A stretch of 5,769 nucleotides of DNA from Clostridiaceae bacterium (GCA_016292575.1 JAEDIH010000110.1:1-5769), one strand, 5' to 3'. Shown: positions 1-5,689, numbered from the stretch's first letter. Notes: generated by a model from the sequence alone, not told the origin. Program-made: numbers and translations.

Positions 1-1739
1 GTTGAAAAGGCTCTGCCGCAGTTGTCGCACGTCATGTCGCGGTTATCATCGCAGTGCTCGAGGGCAGGCAGCCCGACCCCTTTTTCAACAAGCGTTTTGC
101 AGCCGTTGCAGTAGGTGTCGCCGCTGTAGCCGCACTTGTTGCAGGCGGCGGGAACGGCGTTTTCAACCGTGAGCGCACTGTGGTTTCCGGGGTTAAGCTT
201 TATCGCCTTTGTTTTTGTTTTTCCGCAGTATTTGCAGGTGTAGGTCATGACGCCCTTTTCGGTGCAGGTTGCTTTTTTTGTTATAACTCCGCCGTCATAA
301 TCATGGTCGCAAGAGAGATTTTGTGCGGATACAAACACTCCGTCCGTGGTTTCGTACCAGGCTTCGCCAAAGATGTTTTCCACTTTAGTGCAGGCCCTTA
401 TTTTTGCACCCTTTTTGTAAACCGAAATTGTTTTTGCCGCAGAAAGCGGAGCGCTTTTTGCGTCCTTTTCGTCGGTGCAGACAAACGGTCTGTCCTCATA
501 CTCTGAGCGTGCGTTTTCGCCCTGCGCGGTGAGATATGAGGAATAGATGTAATCGCCGTTATCGGTAAGATACCAAAGGCTTCCGTCCCTGTCATAGACA
601 AAGCCGACGGCGTTAACGGCTGCGCTGCGCCAGAGGGTGCGCGTTCTTCCGGCGGAAAGGCGCGGAGCGTTTCTGAGAATTTTTTCGTTTGCGCGGACGG
701 TAAAGGTTTCCGTAACGCTGTTTGAGGGAACCTTTCCGTTCTCAAAGCTGAGGTTTGAGCAGGAGATGTAGCCGCCGCTTTCTACTCTGTACCAGACGTT
801 GCCGTATTCGTTATAAACATAGCCGTTTATTTCAACGGTTTTGTTCTTTTTAATCTTTTTGAGCGCATCAGAGCTGTCGTTCGGATGGCTGCAAACCGTT
901 TTTTCGCTGAGGGTCTGCGCCGTTGCTTCAATGTAATCTGACGGCGGAAACGCGGTTGCGTCCGTTGATTCAAGGTCTGTTCCGACTGTGTAATCGCCCT
1001 CGGCGGTTTTGTACCAGAGCATTGAGTTTTCGTCATAGACATAGCCGACAACGCTAACCGTGCTGCCGGGCAAAAGCTCCCTCGTCTGCGCAAAGGCTTC
1101 GCCGGCGCCCGTCCTTGCAGCCTTGGTTGAATTTACAACCCTGAAAACGGCATTGTATGAAACCGGGGACTGAATTTTTGTCCTGTATTCAACAAGACCG
1201 TAGCCCTTGATTTTGGGGCTTGAAAGGGGATAGGCACCCTCAATGACCTGATAGGCGCGGTTCTTGCTGTTCCATGCGTTGCCCTCAACGGTATTGACCG
1301 TATCGCCCTCAACGGATTCAACAAGACCAACATGGTCGCCGTATGCGCTCATGGGCGTGTTCGGGTTTTTCGGCTCAAAGTCAAAGAAGATAAGGTCACC
1401 GCTCTGCGGCGTGTATACCTCCTTTGAAAAGTATCGCACGCCGAAGTCCTCCGCGTCCGCCCAGGTGTTGTCCTTGAGGATATCCTCCGTTACACCGGCC
1501 CGGCGCGCACACCAGACAACAAAGCAGGCGCACCACGCAATGTTACCGCGCCCTGCGGTATACTTTGTTCCGTCCGGGTTGCCAAGCTGCGTTTTTGCAA
1601 CGCCGATGATGTCCCTGCGCGCATCGCCCGTGTTTATATATGTATTTTCATATTCTCCGAAAGCCGTAAACGGCAGCGCACAAAAGGCAAGCAAAAAGGC
1701 AAGAAGCAGCGCCGCCGGTCTTTTATAGCCGTGTTTCAT
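1..1739 (-). CDS. Secreted CHAP-domain peptidoglycan hydrolase with four SH3-like repeats and a Cys-rich tail (C-terminus beyond window)
   Basis: Probable exported cell-wall amidase or endopeptidase. Reading leftward from the ATG at 1739, the frame stays open for 579 codons to the window edge, so the C-terminus is missing. Residues 1-28 form a signal peptide: basic start (MKHGYKR), hydrophobic core, likely cleavage near TAFG. A CHAP (NlpC/P60-like) domain spans about 40-185, with nucleophile Cys70 in AWCACFV, His136 in GDHVGLV and a polar pair in VEGN (152-154). Four SH3-like repeats follow (about 198-257, 269-332, 345-405, 416-476), each with a G-[YF]-V-Y-[DN] or equivalent strand, then a WY pair and a GDY/GGY/GVF turn; such repeats usually bind cell wall. 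From 477 the chain is Cys-rich, with CxxC pairs at 502/505, 533/536, 544/547 and 571/574 and a KATCTEKG motif typical of Clostridia surface proteins. An AAGGAG site lies 14 nt upstream, rather far, but no better start is visible. It follows prfB by 99 nt. The fold is confident; cleavage specificity is not determinable. Confidence 0.9.
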   Translation of the reverse strand, partial: MKHGYKRPAALLLAFLLAFCALPFTAFGEYENTYINTGDARRDIIGVAKTQLGNPDGTKYTAGRGNIAWCACFVVWCARRAGVTEDILKDNTWADAEDFGVRYFSKEVYTPQSGDLIFFDFEPKNPNTPMSAYGDHVGLVESVEGDTVNTVEGNAWNSKNRAYQVIEGAYPLSSPKIKGYGLVEYRTKIQSPVSYNAVFRVVNSTKAARTGAGEAFAQTRELLPGSTVSVVGYVYDENSMLWYKTAEGDYTVGTDLESTDATAFPPSDYIEATAQTLSEKTVCSHPNDSSDALKKIKKNKTVEINGYVYNEYGNVWYRVESGGYISCSNLSFENGKVPSNSVTETFTVRANEKILRNAPRLSAGRTRTLWRSAAVNAVGFVYDRDGSLWYLTDNGDYIYSSYLTAQGENARSEYEDRPFVCTDEKDAKSAPLSAAKTISVYKKGAKIRACTKVENIFGEAWYETTDGVFVSAQNLSCDHDYDGGVITKKATCTEKGVMTYTCKYCGKTKTKAIKLNPGNHSALTVENAVPAACNKCGYSGDTYCNGCKTLVEKGVGLPALEHCDDNRDMTCDNCGRAFS

Positions 1740-1753
1740 TTTACAGTATTTAT

Positions 1754-1776
1754 CTCCTTATAGTTTTGAAAAACTA
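1754..1776 (-). promoter_or_regulatory. RBS of the CHAP gene with an AT hairpin just upstream
   Basis: On the minus strand AAGGAG (complement of 1754-1759) precedes the ATG at 1739 by a 14-nt spacer, longer than usual. Directly upstream, 1761-1776 is a near-perfect inverted repeat (TAGTTTT on one side, AAAACTA on the other) able to form a 6-bp stem whose base lies 1 nt from the ribosome binding site. The site and inverted repeat are seen directly; any effect on translation is inference, and the hairpin is AT-rich and weak. Confidence 0.5.
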
Positions 1777-1790
1777 AAGACCGGAGCATA

Positions 1791-1806
1791 CCGCGCCTGC
1801 GCGCGG
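1791..1806 (-). other. GC hairpin between prfB and the CHAP gene
   Basis: Perfect 6-bp inverted repeat CCGCGC/GCGCGG with a 4-nt loop, 32 nt after the prfB stop codon on the minus strand. No T-run follows the stem immediately on the minus strand; the first T-rich stretch (CTTTAGTTTTT) starts about 11 nt later. It is therefore not a classical intrinsic terminator. It could be a weak terminator, a 3' stabilising stem for prfB mRNA, or a processing site between two co-transcribed genes. No convincing sigma-A promoter was found in the 99-nt gap, which favours some read-through from prfB. Confidence 0.45.
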
Positions 1807-1838
1807 CTTTTGATCCGATCCTTTTTGTTGTGCGGTTA

Positions 1839-2966
1839 TCAGTTTTCGCTGTTTGCAAGCGCGTCAAGCGACTGCTTTTTGAGATAGGCGTTGATGAAGC
1901 CGTCGATATCCCCGTCCATAACGGCGTTGATGTTGCCCATTTCAAAGCCTGTTCTGTGATCCTTTGCAAGCGTATACGGCATGAAAACGTAGGAGCGGAT
2001 CTGGCTGCCCCAGCCGATCTCTTTCTGGTCGCCCTTAATGTCCTCAATCTTGTCAAGATGCTCGCGCTCCTTGATTTCGATAAGCTTTGATTTGAGCATA
2101 CGCATGCAGACCTCGCGGTTCTGGTGCTGGCTGCGCTCAACCTGGCAGCTTACGACAATACCGGTAGGAATGTGGATAAGACGGACGGCTGAGGAGGTTT
2201 TGTTAACCTTCTGACCGCCTGCGCCGGAAGCGCGGTAAACCTCCATCTTGATGTCCTCGGGGTTTATTTCAACCTCAATGGTATCGTCAATTTCCGGCAT
2301 AACCTCAAGGGAAGCAAAGGAGGTGTGTCTCCTGCCCGAGGAATCGAACGGCGAAACACGGACAAGGCGGTGAACGCCCATCTCGCTTTTAAGATAGCCA
2401 TAGGCATTTTCGCCCTCAACAAGGACAACGGCGGACTTGAGTCCTGCCTCGTCTCCGTCAAGGAAGTCGAGCGTGGTATATTTATAGCCGTGCTTTGACG
2501 CCCACTGACCGTACATTCTGAAAAGCATCTGGCACCAGTCCTGCGCCTCCGTTCCGCCTGCGCCGGCGTGGAAGGTGAGAATGGCGTTCTTTGCGTCGTA
2601 TTCGCCGGAAAGGAGGGTTGAAAGCGTCTGCTTTTCAAGCTCCTTTTCAACCGCCTCAACGCTTGCGCGGCATTCGTCAACCAGATTGAGATCGCCCTCC
2701 TCGTCGGAAAGCTCAATCATCATGAGCGCGTCGTCATAGGCGGCTTTGAGATCGTCATAGGCTTTAATTCTGTTTTTGAGCGAGGCGATGCGCTGAAGCA
2801 CCTTTTGCGAATTTGCAAGGTCACCCCAGAAGTCCTCGGCGGCGGTCTGCTTTTCAAGCTCCTCAATCTCGGCGCTCATTTTTTTAAGGCCGAGCGCGTC
2901 CGCAAGCTCCGCAAGGGGCTTTTCGCTTTCAAGAAGCCGGAGTCTGAGTTCTTCAAATTGAATCAT
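1839..2966 (-). CDS. prfB: Peptide chain release factor 2 (RF2)
   Basis: Class I release factor that recognises UGA and UAA stop codons in the ribosomal A site and triggers hydrolysis of peptidyl-tRNA; cytosolic. The 375-residue product begins MIQFEELRLR. It has the helical N-terminal domain (about 1-110), the anticodon-like tripeptide SPF at 205-207 (diagnostic of RF2; RF1 has PxT), and the catalytic GGQ at 250-252 within RASGAGGQKVNKTSSAVR. Residue 246, just before it, is Ala. Length is normal for RF2. The start at 2966 is chosen because AAAGGA sits 11 nt upstream and MIQFEEL matches typical Clostridia RF2 starts; an in-frame ATG at 2999 would add 11 atypical residues and has no ribosome binding site. 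The frame is continuous: the CTTTGA-type +1 frameshift site common in prfB is absent and the equivalent region reads ALGLKK. The gene ends in TGA, a codon RF2 itself reads. It is transcribed away from the RING-domain gene and is followed by the CHAP gene. Confidence 0.97.
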   Translation of the reverse strand: MIQFEELRLRLLESEKPLAELADALGLKKMSAEIEELEKQTAAEDFWGDLANSQKVLQRIASLKNRIKAYDDLKAAYDDALMMIELSDEEGDLNLVDECRASVEAVEKELEKQTLSTLLSGEYDAKNAILTFHAGAGGTEAQDWCQMLFRMYGQWASKHGYKYTTLDFLDGDEAGLKSAVVLVEGENAYGYLKSEMGVHRLVRVSPFDSSGRRHTSFASLEVMPEIDDTIEVEINPEDIKMEVYRASGAGGQKVNKTSSAVRLIHIPTGIVVSCQVERSQHQNREVCMRMLKSKLIEIKEREHLDKIEDIKGDQKEIGWGSQIRSYVFMPYTLAKDHRTGFEMGNINAVMDGDIDGFINAYLKKQSLDALANSEN

Positions 2967-2977
2967 TAAAAATACAA

Positions 2978-2983
2978 TCCTTT
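2978..2983 (-). promoter_or_regulatory. Ribosome binding site deciding the prfB start
   Basis: The minus strand reads AAAGGA followed by 11 nt and ATG at 2966. The alternative upstream ATG at 2999 has no purine-rich site in front of it (preceding bases TTTGCTTTA), so 2966 is the better start. Confidence 0.7.
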
Positions 2984-3073
2984 CATATGTGCATATCATT
3001 AAAGCAAAGAAAATTTATTAAATCACGGGTATTGTCCTTTCAAATAACCATAAAAAGGCATATTAACTTATAC

Positions 3074-3102
3074 ATTATACATATTTTTGACATAAAGAGC
3101 AA
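3074..3102 (-). promoter_or_regulatory. Candidate sigma-A promoter for prfB
   Basis: The minus strand has a perfect -10 TATAAT (complement of 3074-3079) and, 17 nt upstream, TTGCTC (complement of 3097-3102), which matches only the TTG half of the -35 consensus. The start would be near 3067, giving a leader of about 100 nt. It is the best match in the region but comes from eye inspection of AT-rich DNA, where chance TATAAT sequences are common. Confidence 0.4.
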
Positions 3103-3122
3103 CCGAAAAATTAAAATTCTCT

Positions 3123-3140
3123 CACTTTTTTAAAAAAGTG
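3123..3140. repeat. 18-bp perfect palindrome between divergent promoters
   Basis: CACTTTTTTAAAAAAGTG is its own reverse complement; pairing can extend outward through a wobble (3122/3141) and two more pairs (3121/3142, 3120/3143). It lies upstream of both candidate promoters, so it is unlikely to terminate either gene. A shared operator, or a remnant terminator from an earlier gene order, are both possible. A T6A6 tract is also intrinsically bent, which could affect promoter geometry. Confidence 0.5.
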
Positions 3141-3206
3141 GGAAAAAAGGCCGCAAAGTAATTGCAATTTTTTCAGAAAACAGTAAAATGGTATGTGACA
3201 AAATCC

Positions 3207-3227
3207 GCACGGCAAGATGAGCTGTGC
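3207..3227 (+). other. GC hairpin upstream of the RING-gene promoter
   Basis: GCACGGC and GCTGTGC can pair over 7 bp (one G-U) around a 7-nt loop, and are followed on the plus strand by AAATTTT. It resembles a weak intrinsic terminator but the T-run is short and displaced. It sits about 11 nt before the candidate -35 box, so it might insulate the downstream promoter. Function is inferred. Confidence 0.3.
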
Positions 3228-3238
3228 AAATTTTAAGG

Positions 3239-3265
3239 TTGACGTAATATTTGTCTGTCTATAAT
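3239..3265 (+). promoter_or_regulatory. Candidate sigma-A promoter for the RING-protein/galU operon
   Basis: TTGACG (3239-3244) and a perfect TATAAT (3260-3265) are separated by 15 nt, two less than ideal. Transcription would start near 3272, about 37 nt before the ATG at 3309. A short inverted repeat, TGTAA-GCT-TTACA (3277-3289), lies just after the predicted start where a repressor could bind, though a 5-bp arm can occur by chance. Confidence 0.55.
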
Positions 3266-3308
3266 AAAAATGAATATGTAAGCTTTACAAAACAGGGAAA
3301 GGTACAAA

Positions 3309-4379
3309 ATGAGATACGAAAACAATATCTGCGACGGCTGCAAGCAAAAATTCAATGAGGGCGACGACATTGTTGTCTGCCCCGCTTGCGGAACGCCGCA
3401 GCACCGCGAATGCTACGAAAAAAACGGAAAATGCGTGAATGCCGGGCTTCATGAAAGCGGCTTTGCCTGGCACGGAGAGGTGACAACGCCCCTTTCAAAG
3501 GAAAACAGCGAAAAGCAAGCGCAGGAAAACGCGCAAAAGCTTGTTTGCCCAACGTGCGGCCACGAGAATCCGCCCGGCTCAGACTTTTGCGAAGCCTGCG
3601 GACAGAAGTTCACCTTTTTCGGTGTGAACCTGCTTGAAAAGGAGATGCGCCTCAACCGCGAGATTGACGAGGAGGACCGGCTCAAGGAGGAGGTGCAGGA
3701 CGCCCAGAATGCAATTTACAGCGGCATGGGCACGGACGAGGACATTGAAAGAATGATTGACGCCAGGGCAAAAATTGTTGCTCCCGGCCTTTCAAAGGAG
3801 CAGGAGCAGGAGGTTATCTGCTCCCACCCGATAAAGCGCGTGCTGGTTTTCATCTCCTCAAACGCGGTGTGCTATTTAAACAAATTCAGGAAAATTGAAA
3901 GCACCGGCTCCCTCACCTGGAACTGGGCGGCGTTTTTTCTCACTCCGTACTGGTTCTTTTATCGCAAGCTTTACAAGGCAGGAACGGTTTTCCTTTCGCT
4001 CAGGCTTGCGCTCTCCGTTGTCATGCTTCCATTCATGGAAAAGTTCCAGTCCGTTTCCGAATCGCTCATGGAGGCCGCAAGGAGTTCAACAACGGACGCG
4101 GCCTTTGCGGCTTTGTACGACAGCTTTCTGAAAGCGTCCGTTCCGGTCTACATTCTGAGCTTTCTGGTTCTTGCGCTTTCGGTGGTTTCTGCCCTTGTTG
4201 CGGACAGACTCTATAAAAAATACGTTACCCGGAAGCTTACCGAGGCAGAGCAGCTTTCCGATCCGCTGATTTTTTCCCATTTCTTTCTTAAAAACAGCGC
4301 AGTCAATACGCTTGCCGCCCTGCTTTCGCTCACTGCCGTATATCTTGGTCCGAATATAGTCATGTTTTTTATTCAGTAA
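3309..4379 (+). CDS. RING-like/zinc-ribbon membrane protein with DUF2628-type C-terminal region
   Basis: Function unknown. The 356-residue protein starts with a prokaryotic RING-like zinc domain (about 7-48): Cys8/Cys11, Cys24/Cys27, His32/Cys35 and Cys42. A four-Cys zinc ribbon follows (Cys80/Cys83, Cys94/Cys97, in CPTCGHENPPGSDFCEACG). A charged, likely helical linker spans about 108-172. From about 200, WNWAAFFLTPYWFFYRKLY matches the aromatic signature of DUF2628 membrane proteins. Further hydrophobic segments lie near 224-243, 277-298 and 331-354, so the C-terminal half sits in the membrane; no signal peptide is seen and the zinc domains are probably cytoplasmic. The start has GAAAGG 6 nt upstream. 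galU begins 27 nt downstream on the same strand, suggesting an operon. The bacterial RING-like domain is a fold label; it is not evidence of ubiquitin ligase activity. The domains may mediate protein contacts or metal-dependent assembly, which is inference. Confidence is high for the gene and architecture, none for a specific role. Confidence 0.9.
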   Translation: MRYENNICDGCKQKFNEGDDIVVCPACGTPQHRECYEKNGKCVNAGLHESGFAWHGEVTTPLSKENSEKQAQENAQKLVCPTCGHENPPGSDFCEACGQKFTFFGVNLLEKEMRLNREIDEEDRLKEEVQDAQNAIYSGMGTDEDIERMIDARAKIVAPGLSKEQEQEVICSHPIKRVLVFISSNAVCYLNKFRKIESTGSLTWNWAAFFLTPYWFFYRKLYKAGTVFLSLRLALSVVMLPFMEKFQSVSESLMEAARSSTTDAAFAALYDSFLKASVPVYILSFLVLALSVVSALVADRLYKKYVTRKLTEAEQLSDPLIFSHFFLKNSAVNTLAALLSLTAVYLGPNIVMFFIQ

Positions 4380-4393
4380 TATCAAGTGTTTAC

Positions 4394-4399
4394 AAGGAG
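4394..4399 (+). promoter_or_regulatory. Ribosome binding site deciding the galU start
   Basis: A consensus AAGGAG lies 7 nt before the ATG at 4407. The same frame is open from a GTG at 4386, but that codon is upstream of the ribosome binding site and would add MFTRRRR, which is simply the translated Shine-Dalgarno region. Confidence 0.85.
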
Positions 4400-4406
4400 A
4401 AGAAGA

Positions 4407-5288
4407 ATGAAAATAAGAAAAGCCATAATTCCGGCGGCAGGACTCGGCACAAGAGTTCTCCCGGCCTCAAAATCCATTCCGAAAGAGATGCTCAACATTG
4501 TTGACAAGCCTGCCATTCAGTATATTGTTGAAGAAGCCGTTGAGGCAGGCATTGAGGAAATCCTGATTATTACAAACCGTGGAAAGGGCGCCATTGAGGA
4601 CCACTTTGACCATTCGTTTGAGCTTGAGGCGAACCTCAGAGACAACCCTGCCAAAAAGAGAATATACGATGATATTCTGAAGCCGGTACATATGGCGAAC
4701 ATTTACTTCCTGCGCCAGAAAGAGACAAACGGCCTTGCGGACGCAATAGCCAAAGCGAGGGGCTTCATCGGCAACGAGCCGTTCGCAATTCTTTACGGCG
4801 ACGACGTTATTACAAACAAGGGCGGCAAGCCCGTCATCGGTCAGCTTTGCGACGCATTTGAAAAGTATCAGAAAGGCGTTGTCGGCGTGAAAGAGGTTCC
4901 GCGCAAGGACGTGAGCAAATACTGCTCGCTGGACGTTACTGCGCTTGACGGCAGACTCATGGAGTGCCGGAACATTATTGAAAAGCCGACGGAGGATCAG
5001 ATTATTTCCTGCTATTCCATTCTCGGCAGAGTTGTTATGCCGCCGGAGATTTTCGATATCATTGACAGTACCCCGGTCAACGAAAAGGCCGGAGAGGTCT
5101 ACTTCACCGATTCGATGGTGCTGCTTGCAAAAAAGTTCGGCCTGCTTGCGCTGGACTTTGAGGGAAAGCGCTACGACATGGGCAACAAGCTCGGCATTAT
5201 GAAAGCCAACTGCGAATTTGCCCTCAATCACGACGAGATCGGCGCAGACTTCAGAGAATACATCAAGGAGCTTGCAAAAACGCTCTGA
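4407..5288 (+). CDS. galU: UTP-glucose-1-phosphate uridylyltransferase (UDP-glucose pyrophosphorylase)
   Basis: Converts glucose-1-phosphate and UTP to UDP-glucose and pyrophosphate; cytosolic. The product feeds synthesis of glycolipids, teichoic acid decorations and exopolysaccharide. The 293-residue protein shows the nucleotidyltransferase signature KAIIPAAGLGTRVLPASKS followed by PKEML (Lys26), IVDKPAIQYIVEEA, the acidic metal-binding GDD at 131-133, the sugar-phosphate-binding IIEKP (Lys193), EVYFTDSM (230-237) and RYDMGNKLG (255-263). Length is typical of bacterial GalU/GtaB. Some positions differ from what I recall of the family: RQKETNGLADA in place of RQKEPxGLGHA, KYCSLDV where YGIID is common, and FTDSM in place of LTDAI. 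It may therefore belong to a separate Clostridia subfamily; a different NDP-sugar specificity is possible but less likely. It follows the RING/DUF2628 gene by 27 nt and probably shares its promoter. The symbol gtaB is the Bacillus equivalent. Confidence 0.93.
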   Translation: MKIRKAIIPAAGLGTRVLPASKSIPKEMLNIVDKPAIQYIVEEAVEAGIEEILIITNRGKGAIEDHFDHSFELEANLRDNPAKKRIYDDILKPVHMANIYFLRQKETNGLADAIAKARGFIGNEPFAILYGDDVITNKGGKPVIGQLCDAFEKYQKGVVGVKEVPRKDVSKYCSLDVTALDGRLMECRNIIEKPTEDQIISCYSILGRVVMPPEIFDIIDSTPVNEKAGEVYFTDSMVLLAKKFGLLALDFEGKRYDMGNKLGIMKANCEFALNHDEIGADFREYIKELAKTL

Positions 5289-5311
5289 TAAGACAATTGT
5301 AACATTTAATG

Positions 5312-5330
5312 GCCGCTCTTTATGGGCGGC
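5312..5330 (+). terminator. Possible terminator hairpin of the galU operon
   Basis: GCCGCTC and GGGCGGC pair over 7 bp (one G-U) around a 5-nt loop, 24 nt after the galU stop codon. The position fits a terminator, but the sequence after the stem is ATATTAGATA, with no T-run, so it would be a poor intrinsic terminator. It could instead be another member of the GC-hairpin repeat family nearby (GGGCGGC is shared). Confidence 0.4.
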
Positions 5331-5332
5331 AT

Positions 5333-5374
5333 ATTAGATAATAGATAATAGATAATGGATAATAGATAATAGAT
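5333..5374 (+). repeat. Heptamer array 1: six NNTRGAT units, plus orientation
   Basis: Six contiguous 7-bp units in strict phase: ATTAGAT, AATAGAT, AATAGAT, AATGGAT, AATAGAT, AATAGAT. Period 7 rules out a codon repeat. It begins 2 nt after the post-galU hairpin, with no spacer large enough for a gene. Confidence 0.9.
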
Positions 5375-5426
5375 TTTCTCTCGCGCCCAAAGGTGTAACC
5401 CTTGCTGTACGCGCTTCCCGCGCAAC

Positions 5427-5461
5427 ATCTAAAATCCAATATCTAACATCTAAAATCTAAA
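5427..5461 (-). repeat. Heptamer array 2: five units, minus orientation, abutting hairpin 1
   Basis: Read on the plus strand the units are ATCTAAA, ATCCAAT, ATCTAAC, ATCTAAA, ATCTAAA. Their reverse complements fit the same NNTRGAT consensus as array 1, so the array is inverted relative to it. The last unit runs directly into the TCCGTA head of hairpin 1 at 5462. Confidence 0.9.
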
Positions 5462-5489
5462 TCCGTAGGGGCGTCGCTTGAGGCGCCCT
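5462..5489 (+). repeat. TCCGTA-headed GC hairpin, copy 1
   Basis: Begins TCCGTAG, then stem arms GGGCGTC (5469-5475) and GGCGCCC (5482-5488) pair over 7 bp including one T-G, with a 6-nt loop GCTTGA. It is a diverged copy of hairpin 2. Where copy 1 has T-G (5474/5483), copy 2 has G-C (5555/5565), so pairing is kept although both bases differ. Confidence 0.85.
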
Positions 5490-5539
5490 CATACTTTGCC
5501 CGTTGCACGGTTTACCCACAAAGGAACAACGTAAAAGCA

Positions 5540-5571
5540 AAATCCGTACGGGCGGCGCTCGGAGCCGCCCT
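5540..5571 (+). repeat. GC hairpin copy 2, left arm of a perfect 32-bp inverted repeat
   Basis: Begins AAATCCGTAC, then a perfect 7-bp stem GGGCGGC (5550-5556) / GCCGCCC (5564-5570) with a 7-nt loop GCTCGGA. The whole 32 nt is exactly the reverse complement of 5658-5689. Unlike copies 1 and 3 it has no heptamer array attached; the sequence before it is GTAAAAGCA. Confidence 0.9.
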
Positions 5572-5657
5572 TTGTTCCCCTTTGCGCTGACCGAAAAATT
5601 AACGCGAAACGTCGGGATTTCGTTGGGCTTTTACACGACTGCATTTGGTAAGGCAGC

Positions 5658-5689
5658 AGGGCGGCTCCGAGCGCCGCCCGTACGGATTT
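5658..5689 (-). repeat. GC hairpin copy 3, right arm of the perfect 32-bp inverted repeat
   Basis: Exact reverse complement of 5540-5571, with 86 nt between the arms. Its outer end (TACGGATTT) runs straight into heptamer array 3, so read on the minus strand the order is array, TCCGTA, hairpin, the same as the array 2/hairpin 1 unit. Identity over all 32 bp suggests a recent duplication or gene conversion. Confidence 0.9.

Larger units (their letters stand above)
2967..3308. other. Divergent intergenic region between prfB and the RING-domain gene
   Basis: This 342-nt stretch carries no gene. It is clearly more AT-rich than the flanking coding sequence. It must hold the promoters for both directions; the best candidates are listed separately, with a perfect AT palindrome and a GC hairpin between them. 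Short open frames here, such as the 10-codon frame starting at 3188, lack ribosome binding sites. No tRNA, riboswitch or T-box signature was recognised. Confidence 0.7.

Noticed and set aside
1264..1728. 154-codon plus-strand frame, and a 150-codon plus-strand frame at 54-506
   Set aside because: Both lie antisense to the CHAP hydrolase, whose translation shows a signal peptide, catalytic motifs and four SH3-like repeats; the plus-strand products show no domain.
1671..1739. Lipoprotein signal in the CHAP protein (Cys20)
   Set aside because: The residues before Cys20 are LAF; a lipobox needs a small residue at -1, so ordinary signal peptidase I cleavage near residue 28 fits better.
2964..2999. 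Upstream prfB start at 2999
   Set aside because: It adds MICTYERIVFL, translated from the ribosome binding site region, and has no Shine-Dalgarno sequence of its own.
2967..3308. Riboswitch or T-box leader in the divergent region
   Set aside because: Only short isolated hairpins are present; no conserved riboswitch core, T-box sequence or terminator/antiterminator pair was recognised.
3309..3460. Eukaryote-like ubiquitin ligase in the RING-domain protein
   Set aside because: The Cys/His pattern matches the prokaryotic RING-like family, no ubiquitin, E1 or E2 homologue is nearby, and the protein continues into a membrane region with no ligase features.
4467..5231. 254-codon open frame on the minus strand opposite galU
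   Set aside because: It lies wholly within a strongly supported galU, has no recognisable domain or ribosome binding site, and is the usual antisense shadow of biased codon use.
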